Shown in pieces: positions 1 through 4,477 of a DNA stretch of 9,940 nucleotides. The DNA comes from Clostridiales bacterium (GTDB taxonomy: Bacteria > Bacillota > Clostridia > Christensenellales > Aristaeellaceae): contig SFFS01000088.1 in assembly GCA_004557805.1 (NCBI GenBank), positions 1 through 9,940 on the forward strand, in the 5' to 3' direction. Each line of letters begins with the position of its first letter. The stretch's first letter is position 1. The translations under genes and the position numbers were made by a program. The notes under the pieces are model-generated. The model searched no databases. It was not told where the DNA came from and saw only the letters and a program-made list of their open reading frames with translations.

Positions 1-279
1 GCCTTCGGGCGTCGAATCGAACGTGGAGCAGTATTTGATGTAAAACTGCCCGCAGCCCTGCGCGCGCAGCCATTCGAGCGCGTGCAGAGATTGCCGCACG
101 GCGCTTTCGCGCGCCATGGTGCGGGTTTTGAGCGAAACCACCAGCGTCTGCGCTTCGGCGGGCGGCGCGTCGGACGGAATGCCGTTAAAAAGGCAGGTTC
201 GCAGTCCGCCCTGCACCAGAAACGAGGCAACGTCGCTCGCGCCGGTGAAGTCGTCGGCAATGCAGCCAAACAGGGGCAT
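1..279 (-). CDS. otnK: Four-carbon sugar-acid kinase (3-oxo-tetronate kinase type), N-terminal part
   Basis: Partial gene: 93 codons are visible and the 3' end lies beyond the left edge; the family is usually about 420 residues. The start codon is the ATG whose complement is at 277-279, preceded at 7 nt by GGAGGAGG (complement of 287-294). The N-terminus reads GCIADDFTGASDVA, the nucleotide-sugar kinase signature of the DUF1537/OtnK family, and the visible part ends in FYIKYCSTFDSTPEG, the second hallmark of the family. Members phosphorylate 3-oxo-tetronates or related C4 sugar acids with ATP in the cytoplasm, upstream of an aldolase or decarboxylase step. The gene starts 32 nt after the GH13 gene on the same strand, so the two are probably one transcript. 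The family call is firm; the exact substrate is inferred, since relatives use erythronate, threonate or other acids. Confidence 0.85.
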   Translation of the reverse strand, partial: MPLFGCIADDFTGASDVASFLVQGGLRTCLFNGIPSDAPPAEAQTLVVSLKTRTMARESAVRQSLHALEWLRAQGCGQFYIKYCSTFDSTPEG

Positions 280-311
280 GAGGTTGCCTCCTCCGTGCGG
301 ATTACAGGCTT

Positions 312-1610
312 TTAGGAAATAGGCGCAGCTTCCGCTTCCATCACAATCGGCTCGCCCTTCACGGAGAGTAGACCGTCCTCCGCAAGGACGGTTTCGCCGC
401 TGATGAGGTTGCGATACGCGCCGTCCGGGACGCCGGAGCGGATCAGCGCAGGCTTTCCTTCCGTGCTGAACACGCCAACGAGCCGCTTTCCATCCTTGCG
501 ATATTCCGCGCGCAGAACGCCGTGGCCTGCGTCGGCCAGATGATAGCTGCCCTCGCGCAGCAGCGGATGGCGGCGGATTTCATAGAGGGCGCGGAGCGCC
601 TTTGAAATATCCTCGCCGCCGCGCCAGTCGATCGGGTCGCGCTCGAACAGGCTCGGCCGGTGTTCGCAGCTCGCCTCCTGCCCGTTGTACAGCAGCGTCA
701 TGCCCTTCTGGAAATACAGGAAGGCCGTCCAGTTCCGGCGCGCAGACGGAGAGGGTACCATGAACGCCGCGCGCGGCCGGTCGTGATTTTCCATGAAGCG
801 CAGCTTTACGTAGTTACCGGGGTAGATGCACTCCTGCCGGTTGACGGCCTCGGCGTACTGCGCGAGCGTTTCCTCCCCGCACAGGCAGCGCGTCCAGTCG
901 CCGTAGACGTCGTATTCATAGCTGATATCGAACGCGCGAAAAATCTCCGCGTCGGACAGGCTGCTCATGCCGCGCGCGCGGTTGGCGGCGGTGAATTCCG
1001 GCTCCACGCTTTCGCTCAGCCAGATGCAGCCGGGGCGCACCGCTTCCACTTCTTCGCGCGCCTTCAGCCAGAACTCCAGCGGCACCAGCGGGGCCACGTC
1101 GCAGCGGAAGCCGTCGACGATGCCCGCCCAGAATTTCAGCGTTTCAATCTGATACGCCCACAGCGCGCGGTTGCCGTAATCGAGGTCGATGATGTCCGAC
1201 CAGTCGCCGATGCGGTTGCCGAACGAGCCGTCAGGCTTGTGATAGAACCATTCGGGGTGGTTCTGCGCCAGCCAGGAATCGGGCGAGGTGTGATTATACA
1301 CCACGTCGATGATGCACTTCATGCCGCGCGCATGGATGGCGGCTACGAGGCGGCGAAAATCCTCAAGCGTGCCGAATTCGGGGTTGACGGCGCGATAATC
1401 CGCAATGGCGTAGGGGCTGCCCAGGCTGCCCTTGCGGCATTTTTTGCCGATGGGGTGAATGGGCAGGAACCAGATCACGTCCACGCCCAGCGCGCGGATG
1501 CGGTCAAGGTCTTCCTCCACCTTTGCGAAGGTGCCCTCCCGGCTGTATTGCCGGACAAAAACGGAATACATCACCTGATTGCGCAGGCAGGTCGATGTTT
1601 CAAACGCCAT
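312..1610 (-). CDS. Cytoplasmic GH13 alpha-amylase-family glycoside hydrolase
   Basis: A 432-residue (beta/alpha)8 enzyme of the alpha-amylase clan, which hydrolyses or transfers alpha-glucosidic bonds. All four conserved regions are visible: DVVYNH (residues 102-107), GFRCDVA with nucleophile D171, IWLSE with acid/base E200, and FMENHD with D277. A short C-terminal beta domain follows from about residue 350. There is no signal peptide, so it should act in the cytoplasm, probably on imported oligosaccharides. I chose the ATG at 1610 because GGAGGAG (complement of 1618-1624) lies 7 nt upstream. An ATG two codons earlier (1616) is only 1 nt from that site, and a TTG at 1673 falls inside the predicted -35 box. 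The otnK-type kinase follows 32 nt downstream. Substrate and subfamily cannot be settled from the sequence alone. Confidence 0.9.
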   Translation of the reverse strand: MAFETSTCLRNQVMYSVFVRQYSREGTFAKVEEDLDRIRALGVDVIWFLPIHPIGKKCRKGSLGSPYAIADYRAVNPEFGTLEDFRRLVAAIHARGMKCIIDVVYNHTSPDSWLAQNHPEWFYHKPDGSFGNRIGDWSDIIDLDYGNRALWAYQIETLKFWAGIVDGFRCDVAPLVPLEFWLKAREEVEAVRPGCIWLSESVEPEFTAANRARGMSSLSDAEIFRAFDISYEYDVYGDWTRCLCGEETLAQYAEAVNRQECIYPGNYVKLRFMENHDRPRAAFMVPSPSARRNWTAFLYFQKGMTLLYNGQEASCEHRPSLFERDPIDWRGGEDISKALRALYEIRRHPLLREGSYHLADAGHGVLRAEYRKDGKRLVGVFSTEGKPALIRSGVPDGAYRNLISGETVLAEDGLLSVKGEPIVMEAEAAPIS

Positions 1611-1617
1611 GTTCATT

Positions 1618-1624
1618 CTCCTCC
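1618..1624 (-). promoter_or_regulatory. Ribosome binding site deciding the GH13 start
   Basis: GGAGGAG on the minus strand sits 7 nt before the ATG at 1610. It rules out the longer frame that opens at 1673. Confidence 0.75.
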
Positions 1625-1644
1625 GCATCGATTTTTCTGCGCAT

Positions 1645-1673
1645 AGTATGCGTTCATCCTGCGGCGTTGTCAA
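1645..1673 (-). promoter_or_regulatory. Promoter of the GH13-otnK unit
   Basis: On the minus strand a perfect -35 TTGACA (complement of 1668-1673) is followed after 17 nt by CATACT (complement of 1645-1650), a 4/6 match to the -10 box. It would start transcription about 25 nt before the GH13 ATG. Assignment is by consensus only. Confidence 0.55.
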
Positions 1674-1753
1674 GACGCGAAATGATCCGCGATGAAATTA
1701 CCTGCAGGCGGAGGCCGGGGCGGATTGCTTTATCCTCTACTTTTTCAAGCCGC

Positions 1754-1782
1754 TTGACAAGCTCGAATGACAATAGTATAAT
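1754..1782 (+). promoter_or_regulatory. Consensus sigma-A promoter of the XRE-DUF3169 operon
   Basis: TTGACA (1754-1759), 17-nt spacer, TATAAT (1777-1782): both hexamers are perfect. It diverges from the GH13 promoter. The -10 box lies inside the first unit of the operator array, so a bound repressor would directly block RNA polymerase. Confidence 0.85.
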
Positions 1783-1827
1783 GCATTTTGACAATGATAG
1801 TTGTCATACAGACAAAGAATGTTGTCA
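1768..1827 (+). promoter_or_regulatory. Operator array for the adjacent Cro/C1-type repressor
   Basis: The hexamer TGACAA recurs exactly every 21 bp, at 1768, 1789 and (as AGACAA) 1810. In the second and third units it pairs with TTGTCA after a 6-nt spacer, giving inverted repeats at 1789-1806 (perfect) and 1810-1827 (one outer mismatch). The first unit keeps only the left half-site. The 21-bp step is two helical turns, placing the sites on one face of the DNA. They cover the -10 box, the start of the transcript and the edge of the ribosome site. I infer autorepression by the product of the gene at 1842. Confidence 0.75.
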
Positions 1828-1841
1828 GGAGGTGGCGCTGT

Positions 1842-2060
1842 ATGATCCTGCGGAATCGCTTGAAGGAACGCAGAGCCGCACTGAACGTTAATCAGCAGGA
1901 GATGGGGCGCTTATGCGGCGTATCACGGCAGACGATCAGTCTGATCGAGCGCGGCGATTATTCGCCGTCCGTCACCCTTGCTCTGACGATTGCAAAGGTA
2001 TGCGGTGTTACGGTTGAAGAAGTTTTCTGTTTGCAGGAGGAAGCGGAAAATGAAAAATGA
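1842..2060 (+). CDS. Small Cro/C1-type (XRE) helix-turn-helix repressor
   Basis: A 72-residue protein made almost entirely of one HTH_3 domain (about residues 5-60). The recognition region is CGVSRQTISLIERGDYSPS, followed by LALTIAKVCGVTVEEVF, the usual helices 4-5. It has no ligand or dimerisation domain beyond a short acidic tail. The ATG at 1842 is chosen because AGGAGGT (1827-1833) is 8 nt upstream; an in-frame start further upstream has no such site and would lie inside the operators. The gene overlaps the next one by 11 nt, so the two are translationally coupled. This short-repressor plus DUF3169 membrane-protein pairing is familiar in Bacillota; what the repressor senses is unknown. 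Autoregulation is inferred from the palindromes in its promoter. Confidence 0.88.
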   Translation: MILRNRLKERRAALNVNQQEMGRLCGVSRQTISLIERGDYSPSVTLALTIAKVCGVTVEEVFCLQEEAENEK

Positions 2061-2841
2061 TGAAATCAGAAGCGCCAACCGCAAGGCTCTCCCCAAGTTC
2101 CTGCTTGTTTTAGCTGCGTGTATGGTTCTTGGCGGAGCGGCCGGTTATAGTGCTGCGAAGTACGGACTGGACACAATGGCGGGGACAATGAAGGATGCAG
2201 GGGCGTTTTTCGGAACGCACATCGCCCCGTGGATGATGCTGGCGGCGGCGGTAATCGTGCCGGTCGTCTGCATCCCAATTTATCGGCGCGCAAAGAAACT
2301 GGCTGCTGCGTGGGATGGCGAGGATGAGGATACCTCGGACGCGATAGACAGAAAGCTGTCTGCGGTGATCTGGCTCACAAGCGCAGTCCTGATCCTTTCC
2401 TATTTTCTGATTGCAGCGACCTATTCCGGCGGCTTTGCAACATTTGACAGCAAGAGCGGCACGATGCTTCTTTGTATCGGCATTGCCGCTTTCTTCGCCA
2501 TTATGGTTGAGACGACCATTATTCAGCAAAAGTGCGTGGATACAGCAAAGCAGATCAATCCCGAAAAGAAAGCGTCCGTCTACGATATGAGATTTCAAAA
2601 GAAGTGGATGGAGGCCTGCGATGAAGCCGAGAAAATTATGATCGGCAAGTGTGCGTTCAAAGCATACTCTGCAACAAACGTGGTCTGCACGATTTTAGCC
2701 ATTGTGCTTGCCGTTTGTGCGCTTGTGTTCGATATAGGATTTTTGCCTTCGCTTACGGTATGCCTTGTCTGGAGCATCAATATATCGGTGTACTGCAGGG
2801 AAGCAATGCGCTATTCCAAAGCTGGAAATAAAATCTCGTAG
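2050..2841 (+). CDS. DUF3169 family integral membrane protein
   Basis: A 263-residue protein with about six hydrophobic segments (near 15-35, 57-78, 104-124, 138-157, 209-228 and 231-248). A charged loop (about 79-103, rich in D/E) separates the second and third. A soluble stretch between helices 4 and 5 contains QQKCVDTAKQINPEKKASVYD and FQKKWMEACDEAEK, which is the part I associate with the DUF3169 family. The start is the ATG at 2050 with AGGAGG (2035-2040) 9 nt upstream; it overlaps the repressor gene by 11 nt. The function of the family is not established. Its regular position after a small XRE regulator suggests an envelope or signalling role under that regulator's control, which is inference. 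GC content here is about 48%, well below the flanks. Confidence 0.82.
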   Translation: MKNDEIRSANRKALPKFLLVLAACMVLGGAAGYSAAKYGLDTMAGTMKDAGAFFGTHIAPWMMLAAAVIVPVVCIPIYRRAKKLAAAWDGEDEDTSDAIDRKLSAVIWLTSAVLILSYFLIAATYSGGFATFDSKSGTMLLCIGIAAFFAIMVETTIIQQKCVDTAKQINPEKKASVYDMRFQKKWMEACDEAEKIMIGKCAFKAYSATNVVCTILAIVLAVCALVFDIGFLPSLTVCLVWSINISVYCREAMRYSKAGNKIS

Positions 2842-2865
2842 TTTCTTTCAAGGAGGGAATTTTTA

Positions 2866-3036
2866 ATGAGAATCAGCAGCAAAGGTTGTTTTATTTTAGC
2901 GGCCGCCTGGCTTCTGGTGTCGCTGATGTGGTTCTTCTGGGTGAAAAATACCGCCATCGGCGTTGTATGGCTGATTGTCGGAGGAATTGAATTAATCCTT
3001 GCTTTTATCATGCGCCAGAAGGAAAAACACAAATGA
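2866..3036 (+). CDS. Small two-helix membrane protein of unknown function
   Basis: A 56-residue peptide starting at the ATG at 2866, with AGGAGG (2851-2856) 9 nt upstream. It has two hydrophobic segments (about residues 8-26 and 30-49) separated by VKNT, and a basic end (MRQKEKHK), consistent with a hairpin membrane peptide with its C-terminus in the cytoplasm. It begins 24 nt after the DUF3169 gene, and its TGA overlaps the next ATG by 4 nt (ATGA). It therefore clearly belongs to the same operon. I do not recognise the family; a helper or subunit of the DUF3169 protein is possible but unproven. Confidence 0.72.
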   Translation: MRISSKGCFILAAAWLLVSLMWFFWVKNTAIGVVWLIVGGIELILAFIMRQKEKHK

Positions 3037-3392
3037 ATGGAAATTCTTACCTCATTTTGCTTGCCCTGTTCCTTCTTGTGAGCATCCCAAGGATGAAACG
3101 GCAAAGGAGGATGGCGGCGGTCAGGCATGCTTTGAATCAGAAAAAACAAAACAAGGAGAATCATGTTATGAAAGATCTGGCAAAACGGTTTATCGGAGAA
3201 GAGTGCATCATCTATACGGTCGCTTCGGACAGCGGCAGCATACAGGGCGTTATTAAAGAAGTCGCGGACGGCGGTATGATAATAGACAGAAAATCCGGCG
3301 AACGGGAAATCATCAATCTCGACTTTGTTACCCGCATCCGGCAGTATCCGAGAAAGAAAAACGGAAAGAAGAAGGACGTCGTACTGGACTAA
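3033..3392 (+). CDS. Hypothetical protein: N-terminal membrane helix plus small beta-rich domain
   Basis: A 119-residue protein. Residues 3-18 form one hydrophobic segment, followed by a strongly basic linker (RMKRQRRM ... KKQNKEN, about 20-43). A compact domain from about residue 46 (MKDLAKRFIGEECIIYTVAS) alternates hydrophobic strands and turns much like a small Sm/SH3-type barrel, ending in a Lys-rich tail. The ATG overlaps the previous stop (ATGA, 3033-3036) and has AAGGA (3019-3023) 9 nt upstream. A second in-frame ATG at 3168 has an even better site, AAGGAG (3153-3158), 9 nt upstream, and would yield a soluble 74-residue form. I do not know its function; the fold guess is from the hydrophobic pattern only. 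Confidence 0.7.
   Translation: MNGNSYLILLALFLLVSIPRMKRQRRMAAVRHALNQKKQNKENHVMKDLAKRFIGEECIIYTVASDSGSIQGVIKEVADGGMIIDRKSGEREIINLDFVTRIRQYPRKKNGKKKDVVLD
3153..3170 (+). promoter_or_regulatory. Internal ribosome site and start codon within the 119-aa gene
   Basis: AAGGAG (3153-3158) is followed after 9 nt by an in-frame ATG (3168-3170). It would give a 74-residue product lacking the membrane helix and basic linker. This is either a true second start or the only real start. Confidence 0.5.
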
Positions 3393-3421
3393 GCGTACAC
3401 AAAATAATCGTTTCCGCATAC

Positions 3422-3454
3422 AAAAAAAGCGCTCCGCGCTTTCACGCGGAACGC
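3422..3454 (-). terminator. Rho-independent terminator of hsp20
   Basis: On the minus strand GCGTTCCGCG pairs with CGCGGAGCGC (10-bp stem, one G-U pair) around a 6-nt loop, followed by seven T. It begins 15 nt after the hsp20 stop. It has no T-run on the plus strand, so it does not obviously end the operon arriving from the left, for which I see no separate terminator. Confidence 0.88.
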
Positions 3455-3468
3455 CTCCATGCGTCTGT

Positions 3469-3915
3469 TCAGCCTTCGATGGCAATGCTGTGCGGCCCTT
3501 CGACCTTTTTCACGTCCTTGCGCGGGACTTCGATCATCAGCACGCCGGATTCGTATTTGCACTTGACCTCTTCCGGCTTTACGTCGCCCACGTAGAACGT
3601 GCGCTCACAGGTGCCGACATACCGTTCCTGACGGATGACGCGGCGGCTCTTCTTGTCCTCCTCGTTCTTATCGACGCCCTTGCTGGCGCGGATGGTCAGA
3701 TAGCCTTCTTTCAGCTCGATGCTGATTTCTTCCTTCTTGAAGCCGGGCAGGTCGACGGCCAGCTCGTAGCTGTCCTCCGTCTCGTGCACGTCGGTGCGCA
3801 TCACGTGCGCGGCCTTCTTTCCGTAAAGCGCCTTGTCGGCGTTCCACATTTCGCGGCCAAACGTATCGTTAAACAGTTCGTCAAACAGATTTTCAGTGAA
3901 CATCATAGGCAGCAT
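3469..3915 (-). CDS. hsp20: Small heat shock protein, Hsp20/alpha-crystallin family
   Basis: A 148-residue ATP-independent holdase that binds unfolding proteins in the cytoplasm and keeps them refoldable. The alpha-crystallin domain spans about residues 38-133: it opens with RTDVHETEDSYELAVDLPGF and closes with the diagnostic GVLMIEVP (124-131). The C-terminal tail carries the IxI motif (IAI, 144-146) used for oligomer assembly. The N-terminal arm (MLPMMFTENLFDELFND) is typical of clostridial Hsp18/Hsp20 proteins. The start at 3915 has GGGAG 8 nt upstream; ATGs at 3906 and 3903 are less well placed. It stands alone, with its own terminator, a leader of about 100 nt and a CIRCE-controlled promoter, which fits heat-inducible expression under HrcA. 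Confidence 0.95.
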   Translation of the reverse strand: MLPMMFTENLFDELFNDTFGREMWNADKALYGKKAAHVMRTDVHETEDSYELAVDLPGFKKEEISIELKEGYLTIRASKGVDKNEEDKKSRRVIRQERYVGTCERTFYVGDVKPEEVKCKYESGVLMIEVPRKDVKKVEGPHSIAIEG

Positions 3916-3971
3916 ACTTCAGACTCCCTTTCTGTTGATGCGCCCATTTGGGGTGCGTGTTTTTTGATTGC

Positions 3972-4013
3972 GTACCATTCCGGGGGACTCTCTCGACCCC
4001 TCTTTCTTGGTAC
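3972..4013 (-). promoter_or_regulatory. Hairpin at the 5' end of the hsp20 leader
   Basis: At the predicted transcript start, GTACCA pairs with TGGTAC six bases on each side, and inside it GGGG can pair with CCCC. This could protect the 5' end of the message or respond to temperature. I see no clear pairing with the ribosome site, so a classical RNA thermometer is not supported. Confidence 0.4.
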
Positions 4014-4019
4014 ATGCGC

Positions 4020-4047
4020 ATTATAGCACTGCTGTTAGCACTGTCAA
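4020..4047 (-). promoter_or_regulatory. hsp20 promoter (sigma-A consensus)
   Basis: On the minus strand a perfect TTGACA (complement of 4042-4047), 16-nt spacer and perfect TATAAT (complement of 4020-4025). The predicted start is near 4013, about 98 nt before the ATG. The -35 box lies within the CIRCE element, so HrcA binding would exclude RNA polymerase. Confidence 0.88.
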
Positions 4048-4061
4048 GAGGTGAGTGCTAA
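4035..4061. promoter_or_regulatory. CIRCE operator (HrcA binding site)
   Basis: TTAGCACTG, nine bases, GAGTGCTAA: 17 of 18 positions match the CIRCE inverted repeat TTAGCACTC-N9-GAGTGCTAA. The one mismatch creates the consensus -35 box of the hsp20 promoter on the minus strand. A further TAGCACTG lies at 4024-4031, touching the -10 box, and may be an accessory half-site. HrcA control is established knowledge for CIRCE; its action here is inferred. Confidence 0.92.
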
Positions 4062-4348
4062 CGTTCACAGATTGTTCATTTTTTTTATTTTTTCGGCGCA
4101 AAAGCGCCTTGGAGCTGCGCCGGCAATGCGAAGCGGACATCATTATGCATTGGCGGCTGCGTTTGTACGGGCGCGTCGCCGCGCCGGCAATGAAGGGATT
4201 GCTTCATCAGGACGGAACCGTTTGCCGGGATGGGGCAAAAATGTCCCTCCGGCGGGGCAAATCCGGCGCTTCGCATTGCGCTCCCTGCAATTCCGTGCGC
4301 TGCCTGCGGCGCTTTGAAGGCGGGAACCCGGGTATTTATACGACAGCA
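4062..4348. other. Non-coding region rich in direct and inverted repeats
   Basis: I see no convincing gene here: the short open frames lack ribosome sites and family motifs. The stretch is rich in structure. GCGCCGGCAATG occurs twice as a direct repeat (4117-4128 and 4181-4192). CAATGCGAAGCG (4124-4135) is perfectly complementary to 4267-4278. Between these arms lie a GGCGCG/CGCGCC hairpin with a TCGC loop (4170-4185), an ATGAAG/CTTCAT hairpin (4190-4207) and TTTGCC/GGCAAA arms (4221-4226, 4256-4261). GGCGC-AAAA-GCGCC lies just outside (4095-4108). It could be a branched structured RNA or a decayed element. No promoter or terminator fits either strand well. Confidence 0.4.
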
Positions 4349-4386
4349 TGAAAATAAATTCCTATAAACAGCAGGAATTTATTTCA
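4349..4386. promoter_or_regulatory. Inverted repeat abutting the flavoprotein promoter (candidate operator)
   Basis: AAATAAATTCCT (4352-4363) and AGGAATTTATTT (4373-4384) are perfect 12-bp arms around 9 bp, and the complementarity runs on to the outer TGA/TCA. It ends directly against the -35 box (4387), where a repressor or activator would act. Confidence 0.6.
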
Positions 4387-4416
4387 TTGACATTTTCTTC
4401 AGGCATATGGTATAAA
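4387..4416 (+). promoter_or_regulatory. Promoter of the FMN/FAD reductase gene
   Basis: TTGACA (4387-4392), 18-nt spacer, TATAAA (4411-4416) preceded by TGG, i.e. an extended -10. The predicted start is near 4422, giving a leader of about 55 nt. Confidence 0.75.
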
Positions 4417-4430
4417 CTATGTAATAAAGC

Positions 4431-4453
4431 GATAATTGGCTCGAACAATTATC
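4431..4453. promoter_or_regulatory. Second palindrome in the leader of the reductase gene
   Basis: GATAATTG and CAATTATC are perfect 8-bp arms around a 7-nt spacer, just downstream of the predicted transcript start. It may be an operator or a leader hairpin. The ribosome site AAAGGGG (4461-4467) follows it. Confidence 0.5.
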
Positions 4454-4477
4454 AAAAAAGAAAGGGGAAATCACTGA

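Noticed and set aside
660..1646. 328-codon plus-strand frame across the GH13 gene
   Set aside because: The opposite strand encodes all four GH13 catalytic regions; the plus frame has no recognisable motif or ribosome site.
1611..1673. Longer GH13 protein starting at TTG 1673
   Set aside because: The TTG is part of the predicted -35 box TTGACA, and a GGAGGAG site is ideally placed for the ATG at 1610.
1768..1827. CRISPR-like short repeats
   Set aside because: The units are 21 bp with no spacers of CRISPR size, lie inside a promoter and are explained as repressor operators.
4095..4108. GGCGC-AAAA-GCGCC hairpin as a terminator
   Set aside because: The T-rich stretch precedes the hairpin on the plus strand, and on the minus strand the hairpin is followed by A, so neither strand has stem then T-run.
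4055..4351. 98-codon plus-strand frame in the repeat-rich intergenic region
   Set aside because: It opens at a GTG inside the CIRCE element without a ribosome site, has no recognisable domain, and its sequence is dominated by repeats.
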